From assembly GCA_019802505.1 (NCBI GenBank), contig JAFMOC010000007.1:2761001-2825000 (forward strand): a DNA stretch of 64,000 nucleotides, given 5' to 3'. This DNA comes from Corydoras sp. C115 (lineage: Eukaryota; Chordata; Actinopteri; Siluriformes; Callichthyidae). Below the pieces are notes generated by a model. It worked only from the letters and a program-made list of their open reading frames with translations, was not told where the DNA came from and did no database searches. The translations under genes and the position numbers were made by a program. Positions 23,393-36,100 of this stretch are shown one piece after another. The stretch's first letter is position 1, and every line of letters starts with the position of its first letter.

Positions 23393-23432
23393 ACACCCCC
23401 TGCCTGAACTATGTTGGTCAGGCAGGGGGTGT
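23393..23432. other. Perfect 15-bp stem-loop
   Basis: ACACCCCCTGCCTGA (23393-23407) pairs exactly with TCAGGCAGGGGGTGT (23418-23432) around a 10-base loop. It lies between the endophilin promoter and the 3' end of SPAG5, beside a dispersed repeat fragment. It could be part of an unrecognised transposon. Confidence 0.75.
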
Positions 23433-24258
23433 TTATTTTGGTGGAAAGTTTATTTTGGCCTTATCAGACCATGAAACTTTGCCTTCGAACATTTGTGTTT
23501 AATACTTGTACTATAGAGTGTATTTCACCTGGCCCTGATTTTTGTTGAGTTTACATCATGTAATGCCCACTCAAATAGACAATCAAGACACCACCACCAC
23601 TGCTTATTAAATAATGTTTATTTTACTGTCATGTTAGGACTTTTCTTTACAACTTTAACACTGTCATTAGCTGTTTCTTACATTAGTGTATTTCACATTT
23701 GTTTTCTTTTTCCAGACATTTGTTTTGTTTGTGCACCATGTGTAATTCAACAAAATTTTCTCTTTTTTTCGGCTTTAATATGAATACTTTTCTCCCATAC
23801 CCTTTATAATAATTGCATTTATTTAGTAAAACCTGTGTACTATAACCTGGACAAATTATTACAGTCTAATTATTGTTTAAACACTTAAACAGGGCACACC
23901 TAGGTAACAAGAAACACTTGTTAGTCACATGCGCCAATATCTTTGTGCATCTAGCCAGTTAGTGGTCTGATACAAAAAGTGCTATATACAGTGATCGATC
24001 CTAGAGGTACATAGTAAAAAATGTTCATCTTTCGATTCGTCTTTGTTTACAGTAAACAATAATAAACTGGCTCCACCAACTGAAGAACTTGAGACAGGAC
24101 TGTACATGTTTACCTGATACACCAGAGCCAAGAAGAGCAGGTAGAGAACAGTTATTATGGAAAATACCTACTGTTTAACAGACAAGCTGTTGAGACTATT
24201 ACCAGTTTCATATTTTTGTAGAAATTTAGATGCGAACATCACAAAAAATAGTGAAAGA
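23433..24258. other. Intergenic, no gene seen
   Basis: AT-rich spacer between the stem-loop and the SPAG5 polyadenylation signal. Nothing was recognised. Confidence 0.45.
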
Positions 24259-24266
24259 TTTTATTG
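24259..24266 (-). terminator. spag5: SPAG5 polyadenylation signal
   Basis: On the minus strand AATAAA occurs about 95 bases after the SPAG5 stop codon (TGA at 24360-24358), followed by T-rich sequence. It is the only good hexamer close behind the stop codon, so the 3' UTR is probably about 110-130 bases. Confidence 0.55.
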
Positions 24267-24357
24267 AGTAAAAAGTAAAAAATATATATAAAACATTTAT
24301 AAGAGACATACATTAAAACGTTTTGGAGAATCAAAAATTCTTGTGTCATCTTCTTGT

Positions 24358-27300
24358 TCATCCAAGAAACTCAACAAGACTTTGAAGTTCTGGGCAGCTG
24401 TTTACCACACCAGGAATTGAAGAGAGTGTCTGAAAAACAAGCACACACACAATAAGATTGCTATTTAGTACACAGTACTGTATCAATAGGCCAGAAGATA
24501 TGACATAGTAATATATTTATGAGGTTCAGGATTAAAATGTTTAAGATTTGCAAATTCGCTACAGATCCATCAGAAACTAAAAGTTAAACTTAACATATTC
24601 TGGACACTCGTGATACGTTGGTCATAGCTTTTTTTTTAATACCAACACCAACCCATAAACTGCATGAACCGCAGAGCTTTGTTTAAGGACCTGAACTCAA
24701 CCTGGAATCGACAAACGGATGAAAAAGATTTGGTGATCATTGTTTAGGAACATTAAGACTTTGTTCAGCTTTTTCCAGGACAAAAGGAATAACAAAGGAA
24801 AGGCATTCATTAAGATGGCAACTACCATCCTAACATGTTTGTTTTGATTTTATTTTTATTATGTAGTTTATGTTAAAGTTTTTGATAAATCTACAAATTT
24901 GTTCAATTTCATCACCAGCAAACCTGATTTAAAAGTCAGTTGTAATTAGTCTCATGCAAACTCTGAATAATAGCAATAGGCAACACTGACCTTTTATGAG
25001 AAGCATGTAATAAACAGTTTACTAAACACAATTGCAGCTAAAATCATACATACATATAATGTTCATGTAAGAGAGCTTTATAAATTACAGAAAACCTCAA
25101 ACATTTTACAGTACTGTAGATGTAAATCTAAAATGTTTGGTCAGTGTAAGGGAACTTATTTTTTATTGAATTTTCTGTCAGAACAAAAATAAAAACTACG
25201 ATTTATTTTTATGAAAACATCTTTTTCAACCCTCTGTCTGCAGTGATGTTCATGTTTCATTATGCACACTTATTACAGTCCATTTTAAATAACTTTATAT
25301 TCAGCCATCTGTAAAAACACCTCACTGTGATGATTGTGGTTGCTCTAAAATTAAAGTATCTAAAGTATTTTATAGGAAAAAGAAGGATTTGGACACCAGG
25401 GTGCATGTACACACTAGTTAATATCATCATCATATGATGTTTGAAAAAGGTTCATCAGGTAGATTTTCTATAGATTTTATATAGAGTATACATTTTCAAG
25501 ACAGCCCTTAGATGCACTCACAGTCATAGCTATGCTTTAGGCATTAAGTAGTGTGTGCTTTTGAGCCCTGGTGCTGATTTCGATTGCTGAATTAATCACT
25601 GACACTAGTTAGGCAGCACAACGTGACATAACAAATCCGCAGGAGACTTGTGCCAGATCTTCTTCAAATGCACACACACCAATGTTTCATGACCCAGAAC
25701 CACACAGATAAACATGTGGACATGCTGTTGGGTGACTCACCTTTCTTACAGATTCAATCATATCATCCAACAAATGCAGCTCTCGCTCTAATTTACTCTG
25801 ATTCATCGCATGAACCTTTTGCTGGGCAGGGAGAAAAAAAAGAGAAGGTATACAAAAGGGAGGGAGGGAGAGTGCAAGAGAAAAGAGTGATTATGTTTAT
25901 GCTTTGGCAAAACTAATGTAATTTTAATCAAGTTGACTTTTAAATAAATTAACCTCCATTTAAAGAGCATAATTACTAGAGATGTACCAAAAGGAGAAGA
26001 TATGAATTTTGTGTGACAGACACAAACCAACTGATAGTATAGTTAATGTAAAGATGTGGATAAGTACATTTATCATTAATGGTATGAAATTATTTGAACC
26101 ATAACTAACAGCATACATATATGCATTATGTAATTTTATAATTTCAAATGCTAGATCATCAGTTTCCCTATGTACATCCCCTATGTTAGTCTCTTTCTCT
26201 ACTTCTAATAAATCAGAACTGGTATTTTTTGAGTGGAATGTTGTTTTTGGTAGGAGTAGATCAGTTTTGTAGCCCTTAATGTCACTACAGAAAAATAATT
26301 CCCCAAGTAATATGTCCAGCTATCAGTATCCTGCAAGCAAAGAAAGTATTAAAACTGTGACAACAAGAGCTACAATAAAGTGTCAAATAGTGTTAACTAT
26401 CAGGACTGCTGTGTCTGATCCACTCATAAAAGTGCACCACCAAAATAAAACCCGCTTTGTGCAGGTCCTGACCAATATTTCCTCCAAGATGCACATGTAT
26501 ATATTTAAAACCAGTCTTAGGAAGATTGCCCATGCAAACAGTAGATTAAAAACAAAGCTTAAACACTTAGCAAGTTTGCACACCATTTCAGATACCTAGT
26601 GGATTGTCAAAACGAAAAAATAAATAATAATAAAACTTTTAAAAAATAATATATCTGGAAATCACTCGTTATAAATGGATCTGAGTAAAAGTAAATCACC
26701 AGTCACCAAATAAGTAAAAGGTCATCACCATTCTTATTCTGACTTGGATTGTCACTTCTGCCTGGGAAATGGTAAACATCAGCTACCCTCACAGTTAGTA
26801 TGTTCTCCCTGTGTCTTTGTCGATTTACTCTCATCTTCCATAAAAAATTAAGTACATAAACTGTATATGATAAGTTACACCATAAAACTTCCCGGACTAC
26901 AGAAGCAACTCACAAATTAAATAAATTAAAAACAAAATTACTGGACAAAGGGCGTTAACAAAAATAAAGAAGGAAAACCTAATGCCGCAGATTGCAGTTG
27001 TGTAAATTTTATCCAGATGTAGATAATGGGGCATTAGGACCTTCGAATAGAGGTCTACCTAATCCATGGAATGGAATGTCTATAATCTCAGCCATGTTTT
27101 GGTCTGCATGTCCTCCCTGTCAATGCATGTTTTTGGAAATCTGGTTTTCTTCTCACATGCAAAGATATGCTTTTATGTAAAATGGAAGACACAAATGTCC
27201 CCTTTGATTGGATTACTTGTAATTTATGGGTGAGAAAAGACCTGGTGACTTAGTTCACAAAAACCATTCACTATGAAATTCTATGGATTAGTATTATTTG

Positions 27301-30300
27301 TAACTGGCCTGTAATAGATATTACACAAGAAAAAATGTGTAATTATTGTGTAGAAGGCTGAATCAGGTAATACATACATGTCTCTTGGCACGTTCTATAA
27401 GTTTAGTTTTAGAGTCTTCCACCTCCCACAGATTAGATTTCAGCTTCTCCACCTGGATATAGCACACTCAAACATTTTCATAACCCTTCACATTTAATTT
27501 ATAATAGATAATCTCTAAGGAATAAAACTGATATCCATCTAATATCCAAATACTGCACCTCTTTGAGGAGGCGGATTCTCTCATCCAGGTTCTCTGTTGG
27601 TTGTCCTCGTTTTCTATTTAGCTCCTCCCTCAGAGCATGTACCTCAACCTGAGACTGCTGAAGAGCCTGACGTGACTCTGCAGCCTCCCTACGCAGGTCC
27701 TGGAGTCACAAAATACAAATTAAAAACTGACTTTAAATAATTTGCGAATTTCTAGCTTAATCTTATCTTTTATATTTGCATGCTGTCTTTCAGGTTTTCC
27801 AGGGACATGTTTGAAATACACTTCACATGAAATCTCTAACCAGGGTTAAGGCATCACTTGTTACCTAAACCCAGGTGTTCCCTGCGGGTGGAGTTAATCG
27901 AGCATGCGTGTGAGTGAGAGAATTATTTTTTACAACAGACAGCATGTTCAGGTTGGCAAACAGATAAAACGATTGAAAGCAATTAAGAGCGTGTGTGTGT
28001 GTGTGTGATTGAAAACGCATGCGAAAGAGAGAAAATGCTTGTCTGAGCACAATGTGTCAGTTGTTTATTGTAATTCATGCCAATACAACTATTTGAATTT
28101 AAGAGTGTTAATGTGTGTGTGAGTGAAAGAATGCAATCTGTACTTACACTGTTCTCTGCTCTGTATTTTTGTGAGGCCTCCACTTTCTCCTCTAGTTCAC
28201 TGCATAGCTTATTCAAAGCTTTCTCATCCTACATTCATAAACAGTATAAAAAAAATATATATTTTTTTTCTAAATAAAAAAAAAAAAAAAAAAGTGAGAA
28301 AAAGTATTTGAACACCCTGTGACTGCAAGTTCTCCCATTAGAAATCATGGAGGCGTCTGAAATTTTCATCTTAGGTTCTTGTCCACTGTGAGAGACATGA
28401 TCTTAAAATTTTAAATAAATTTTTTTTTAAAAATCCAGAAATCACAATTTATGCTTTTTTGTAGAATTTGTGTTACTGCTGCAAAAATATATTGACCACC
28501 TAAATATTTGAACACCTGTGAAAAAATGTTAATATTTGGTATAGTAGCCTTTGTTAGCGATTACAGAGGGTAAACGTTTACCATGTTTGCACACACTGCA
28601 GCAGGGATTTTGGTCCATTCCTCCACACAGATCTCAAAATCAGCCAGGTTTCTGGGGTGTCGCTGAAAAACACGGAGTTTAAGCTCCCGCCAAAGATTTT
28701 CTATAGGGTTTAGGTCTGGATACTGGCTAGGCCCCTCCAGAACCTTGATATTCTTCTTATGGAGCTACTCCTTGGTTATCCTGTCAGTATGCTTTGGGTC
28801 ATTGTCATGTTGGAAGACCCAGCCATGACCCATCTTCAATGCTAGAACTGAGGGAAGGAAGTTATTCCCCAAAATCTCGCAATACATGGCCCCGGTCATT
28901 CTCTCCTTAATACAGTGCAGTCGTCGTGTCCCATGTGCAGAAAAACACCCCCAAAGCATGATTCTTCTACCCCAAGGCTTCACAGTAGGGATGGTGTTTT
29001 TCGAGATGTTACTCATCATTCTTCATCCTCCAAACATGGCGAGTGGAATTAAGACCAACAAGTTCTATTTTGGTCTCATTTACCCACAGAACTTTTTCCC
29101 ATGACTTCTGGATCATCCAAATGATCATTGCCAAACTTAAGATGGGCCTGGATGTGTGCTGATTTCAGCAGGGGAAACTTTCGTGCCCCTTTAAACTATT
29201 ACGTCACCCACAATAACCTTGGAAACAGTGGTGCCAGCACTCTTCAGGTCATTGACCATCTCCCGTGTAGTTCTGGATTGATTCCTCACCTTTTTTAGGA
29301 TCATTGATAACCCACCTTGCCATCTTGCGTGGAGCCCATGTCCAAGGAAGACTGACAGTAATGGTTAACTTTTTCTATTTTTCTAATAATTGCTCCAACA
29401 GTTGATATTTTTTCAACTCACTGCTTGGCCCCTTAGCACTTTCCAGCCTTGTGGAGCTTAACAATTTTGTCTCTTAGCCATGTTAGTAGTTGGAGTCTGA
29501 TTGTGTGGGGTGGAAAGGTGTCTTTAGAAGCACCTGTTTGAGGTTGTTAGCTGCATAATTTAGAATTATACAGTTGTGATCAAATTTATTCAACCCCCAA
29601 TGCTGCGAAGGGTTTTATGGAATTCAGTGCACATTTGTAATTGTGTTCATAATGAAATCTTACAAGGACTTGTTAAAGAACTAAATGCAACTAAGATAGC
29701 ATCAATTGTTTTTGTCATAAAGTATTAAATGGCCTTTTTGTGATTTCTTCATTGACACAATTATTCAACCCCTTTACAACTACCACTCATAAGAACAGAG
29801 GTTCATTCCAGTGTTTTCAATCAGGTATTGAAAACACCTGTGGATGTCAACGAGCAGCAATCAAGCATGATAAGCACCAATTAGGCAGATTTAAAAGGAC
29901 TGTGATACTCAGCTCCTTCTAGACATCTACTGGTGTGTTTTCAAGCATGGTGAAGGCAAGAGAATGGTCCCAGAAGACAAGAGAAGAGGTTATTGCTCTT
30001 CACAAGAATGGCAATGGATATAAAAAGATTGCGAAGTTGTTAAATATTCCAAGAGACACTATCGGAAGTATCATTCGCAAGTTCAAGTTAAAGGGCACAG
30101 TGGAAACGTTACCTGGTCGTGGCAGAAAGAAGATCCTGACCGCGACTGCTGTGCGCTACCTGAAGCGTAATGTGGAGAAAAATCCCCGCGTGACTGCTAA
30201 GGAACTGAAAAAAGACCTGTCAGATGTGGGCACTGAAGTTTCAGCTCAGACAATAAGGCGCGCACTGCATAACGAAGACCTCCATGCCAGAACTCCCAGG

Positions 30301-32753
30301 CGCACCCCCTTGCTGACTCCAAAGAACAAGAAAAGTCGACTGCAGTATGCCAAAAGTCATGTGGACAAGCCACAAAGGTTTTGGGACAGTGTACTGTGGT
30401 CAGATGAAACTAAATTAGAACTGTTTGGGACAATGGACCAGCGCTATGTTTGGAGGAGGAAGAACCAGGCTTATGAACAAAAGAACACCTTGCCTACTGT
30501 GAAGCATGGCGGGGGGTCAATTATGCTTTGGGGCTGTTTTGCTTCTAATGGTACAGGAAAGCTTCAACGTGTGCAGGGTACCATGAATTCCCTTCAGTAC
30601 CAGGAGATCTTGGAGGAAAATGTGATGGAGTCAGTCACAAACCTGCGGCTTGGGAGACGTTGGACCTTCCAACAGGACAATGATCCGAAGCACACATCCA
30701 AGTCCACTAGAGCGTGGTTGAACATGAAAGGCTGGAACATTCTGGAGTGGCCATCGCAATCACCAGACTTAAATCCAATTGAGAACCTCTGGTGGGACCT
30801 AAAGAAGGCAGTTGCAGTGCGCAAGCCTAAGAATGTGACTGAACTGGAGGCTTTTGCCCATGAAGAATGGGCTAAGATACCCATAGGTCGCTGCAAGACA
30901 CTTGTGTCAAGCTATGCTTCACGCTTGAAAGCTGTCATAACTGGAAAAGGATGTTGTACTAAGTACTAAAAAATAATGTCACTAGGGGGTTGAATAAAAC
31001 TGATAATGATGTGAGCACAGTAAAGACATTTGTGGTTATTCCATCATAAATATTATGTTATATTTGTCTAATTTATAAGTGCCTCTTTGATATAATTGTA
31101 AATAAGATGACTGAAATGATCCAAATCAATGTCAAACTGGCCAAAACACTTTATTTCAGTGGGGGTTGAATAAATTTGATCACAACTGTAAGTGTAGTGG
31201 AGTTCTGACCCTCAAAGACCTGTTACTTATTTGCAGCAATAACACAAAGAATTTTTTAAAAAATCATAAATTGTAATTTTTGGATATTCATAGATTATGT
31301 CTCTCACAGAGAAATTATGAAGGGATCTAAAATTTTCATGTTCAAAGTGGGAAAACTTGCAAAGTCACAGGGTGTTCAAATACTTATTTTCCTCAGTGTG
31401 TGTGTGGGGCATTAGGACCTAGCAGGAAGCGCTGCCACTAGAGTAATTAACGCGAATATACTGAGCTCCGGGCAGCACGGTGGCTTAGTGGTTAGCACGT
31501 TCGCCTCTCAGCACTAGGGATTCCCGGGTCGAATCACCATCTGGGTGGAGTTTCCATGTTCTCCCCGTGTCCGCGTGGGTTTCCTCTGGGTTCTTCGATT
31601 TCCTCCCACAGTCCAAAAACATGGATCAAGTCAATTGAGTTCTCCAAATTGCCTCATGTAGAGTGTGTTTGTGTGAGTGAGTGTGTGCCAAGCGATAGAT
31701 TGGCGCCCTGTCCTGGGTGTATCTGCCCAGCGCCCGAAACGTTCTCCCCTGGATGGGCATGGGGAACCCCCCCGCGACCCTAATATAGGATAAAGCGGAA
31801 GTTAATGAATAAATGAATATTGAGCTCCCTAGAGATCCATAGCGTGCCGGCATTGTTGAGAAGCGTGCTCAGAACGCCAGTCTGGAGTTTCCGACTTTTG
31901 TCCTTGCTTGTGGTGTGTGAGATTCAACCGCAGGAGAAACACTGAAAGCAGTACTGGGGATTTGTTGTGGTTATACCATCAGTAATATTGGAGAGGAGTG
32001 GAATTACAGTTATTCACGGAAACCAGGGCCTGTGGAAGAGTGTGTAGAAGGCATTGGCAAACATTACTGAGCAAACAACAGAAGGGAACGGTTGGTGGCC
32101 AGCATAGGATGTAGCTACTATTTTTCCCAGGGTTGTTTTTTCATGCTTCATTTATACTTGATTTTTGTTTATTTCGTTGTGACGGGAATTTATGGTCTGT
32201 TCTGAGACTGAATGTCTTGTGCTGCTAAAGGGGTATTAATGCCCTAATTTTAATGAAGAACGTGTATTAATTGGAACGAATTATCTAGAGCTATTTTAAT
32301 ATTGGAAGTGTTTATAATCTTTTCTTGTTTTTCTGCCATTTTATAATTAATTCTTATTTTTCCCATTTTTCAAGAGGGTTATACCCTCTTCATTAGAGAA
32401 ACGCTGTATTGGGGTCTTCTGCCTTAGATTGTGGCTGTCAGACAGGTGTTTAATCAACTTCTAGCCCAGTAGAAAATTTAGATTTTGGTGTGCAAATAGA
32501 TACCTGGGCATGTAGATTTAAATTTAATAATATATTGACTGTGGTGATTATTTCCATACTGGACTATGGGTTGTTGCTTTTACCCGCAGTACATGCTTCA
32601 TGTTTTACATTGTTGACTGCAATTCTAGAGCTTTCTACGGGAAAATATATAAATGTGTAATTGATACTTGGTTGATCTTGTTATAAATAAAGTTATTGTA
32701 TTCAGCAGCTGTGTGATCGTTTGAGTGAACCATTGCGGGGAATAATGTATGTC

Positions 32754-32805
<52 letters not shown>

Positions 32806-33151
32806 TTTTCATTCATTATCTCCCTCTTTATCCTCTATTAGGGTCGCAGTGGGGTTCCCCATGCCCATCCAGGGGAGAACGTCTCGGGCGCTGTGCAGAT
32901 AAACCCAGGACAGGGCCCCAATCCATCGCTGGGCACACACTCACTCACACAGACACACTCTATATGGGGCAATTTGGAGAATTCAATTGATTTGATCCAT
33001 ATTTTTGGACTGTGGGAGGAAACCGGAGAATCCGGAGGAAACCCACGCAGACACGGTGGGAACATGGAAACTCCACCCAGATGGGGATTCGACCCAGGAA
33101 TCCCTAGCGCAGAGAGGCGAACGTGCTAACCACTAAGCCACCGTGCCACCC

Positions 33152-33195
<44 letters not shown>

Positions 33196-36100
33196 ATATA
33201 TCCACTGACAATATGGACTTCTTGAAGAACTGAACACAAACCTGAGACTTCAAAAGCAGAGTCTGTGCATCTTTGTCCACCTGATTTTTGAGCCGATCAA
33301 CCAGCTGTTTAAACTCTGTGCCCTCAGCCCTGTGCTGGTTAGACTGGGCCTCCAGTGTCTCCTGTAGGTCAAGACTAGAACAGAAACAGGGTTAGTAAGC
33401 TTCCAGTTTGGTTTTAACAAATAGGAGTATAAAATGAGTGTTAAAAGTGTAAAGGTGGTTCTCACATGGTCACATGTAGGTTTTGTATTTCAGAGTCTTT
33501 GCATAGTCTGAGCTGTTCAATGGCAGAGGTTAGTTGTGATACACTCTCACCCACAGAGGATAACAACTCAATTAGTGTAGTGCTGCCATGAATCTCTAAA
33601 AACACAAGCACACACATTACACCACTGCAATGTAAGAAAAATCCAGCAGTACAATGCATTTATTACCATCAGTGTTTTGAGGAGCAGTTGGTGCAATACG
33701 TGTGAAAGCACTGCTTTTACTGCCAATAGTTTCAATTAGGTCCTCTTTTTCTACAAGACATTCTTCACCTACAACACATACAGACACGATTAAACTGCTA
33801 AATAACATAAGTTAGTTCTAAACAAAATGAACAAGAATCACTTAAGTACAGTAGTAAAAGCACCAACATGAAAGTTTTGATTACCAGATTTCTAAATAAA
33901 AATAGATCTCCAAGACTTAAAATGAGACTTGCATCGATTAATACACTTTAAAGTTCAGGAATTTTTCATATATCTTTTTATATTTAGGTCAGACAGGAAT
34001 CAAAGAAAAATATTTGTATTTATAAAAAAAAAAATCTAACTAGAAATAACTATTTTACTGCACCTGAATTCAAGAGCACCATCACCAGTGCATCCTAAAG
34101 GATTTAACTGGATATCAAATTTTTCTGAGATGTCAGTTAAGCTGGATGTACAAGTGTAAACATATTTGGGTGAACACACGGGGCTGAAGGGTAAAGCCAC
34201 AGATATTTGGATTTTTGTGCAACAAACCATGATGTGAGTTAAAACAAGCTTTCAAACTGTTGTGGTTGATCTGAAGACAGATTTTTAGCCAGTCAAACAC
34301 TTTTTTTTCAAGGCAGTTTATCACACGCATTTTATATTTTTCTCAGGGTTGTTAATGGTCAGGCAATCTAATCATAGATCTTTAGCCTATGTAGTTTTTC
34401 TTTTGTATTGGCCAAACCTATTCATTCATTATCTTCACGCTTTATCCTATATTAGGGTCGCGGGGGGGTTCCCCATGCCCATCCAGGGGAGAACGTTTCG
34501 GGCGCTGGGCAGATACACCCAGGACAAGGCGCCAATCTATCGCTGGGCACACACTCACACACACACAAACACACTCTATATGGGGCAATTTGGAGAACTC
34601 AATTGACTTGATCCATGTTTTTGGACTGTGGGAGGAAACCGGAGTACCCAGAGGAAACCCACGTGGACACGGGGAGAACATGGAAACTCCACCCAGTTTG
34701 GGATTCGAACCGGGAATCTCTATCGCTGAGAGGCGAACGTGCTAACCACTAAGCCACCGTGCCGCCCCAAACCTATTCAGCTTTAGCTTATTTAATTTCC
34801 TAATGAAAATTTGTAAACCACAGTCTTGAAAACATTTACAAAACATAATCAAATCTGATTGGTTGAGCCGTTTATCCAGCCGTAACAATATTGACAATGT
34901 AGGGTTCAGTGAGGGACAGGACTCATTAATGGGAAAACAATATGTGTTACATAATTCATAGAGTAAAGAAGGTCACAGATAATTTACAAAACCCCTAGAA
35001 AGTAACCCCTGGAAATTTCTGTTTCAATCTGAAATCATATTACAGTAATTTTTTTTTTTTTCCTGTAGATAATTCATGTTTAAATAAATAAAATAAAAAA
35101 AATACACTTGTAGAGAAAACAAGTTGCATAGTTAATTTTAAAAAGTATTTAATTATAAATAAACTGCTTTGCTTCCAGGTCTAATATAAGATGTGTTCTG
35201 TCTAATTGTAAGGTGCAGAGTGCATAATCAGACCTGGATTTGACACTGTAGCTGTGATGCAGGGCTGCTCCTCTGTCAGGGCTTGAATGACAGAGTTAAC
35301 GAATGAGTTACAGAGTGGAGGGCCTGAGGGTTCACAGCTCTGAGAATACATGACAAAGATCAGATTATATAAAATGCAACCAGCATGCACTCTACCCCTC
35401 TGATGCAGTCATTTTAACAGGTTAGTTAAAAAGGATAAAATATTATTAGTAAAATCCCGACTACATCTTTATAATAACTATAGCCCATCAGAAAAAGCAG
35501 ATTCCCTATTACAGACTTTTCACAAAATACCAAAAGACCTAGTAAAACAACAGCAATGCAATAATTAAAAAAAGCTCCAATGTAAAAGATTTAAGAAAAA
35601 AAAAAAACTACAAAATAAAAGTTTCCAATAGTTGCAGGGTCATGATTGAGTTTATGAAAATTTGTACATGGTTCATATGCCCATCATCTTACCAGGCAAC
35701 ATAATGCACTTGAACCTAATAATAAAATCTATAAATATTATTGGATATTCATTGGTGAAAGACCAGTGTAAAAATTTTAAAGAACCATAAATAATAAAAA
35801 CAGAACAAGAGGGAGTCATTGTGATTCAAATGGTATGTGTACAGCAAATTTGGATTTAAGGTAATAACAGTCACCTGTAGTATAATAAAAAGAACAATAC
35901 CCTAAATTTTTCCAATTAAGCTGCTTAGAAAAGCATATGTATATCTTTCTGAGCAGATTTATTTTATATATGTGTATGGCTTTGTTAAATTATTAAACAA
36001 ATTTTACTGAATACCTTAGTAGCGTAAGGTGGAAGGAGAGATGAGAATGAATAGCAATATGAAAATCAATGAAAGTGTATTAGGTTATAAAAATAAGAGG

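Larger units (their letters stand above)
28294..31396 (-). mobile_element. Old Tc1/mariner element, inactive, interrupted
   Basis: Inverted ends match: GTATTTGAACACCCTGTGAC on the left and its complement near 31355-31385 on the right, about 90 bp in all with decay. Between them lies a broken minus-strand Tc1 transposase. It sits in the SPAG5 intron between exons 33374-33242 and 28228-28148, in the same orientation as the gene. A younger Tc1 is inserted inside it at 29571. Confidence 0.85.
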
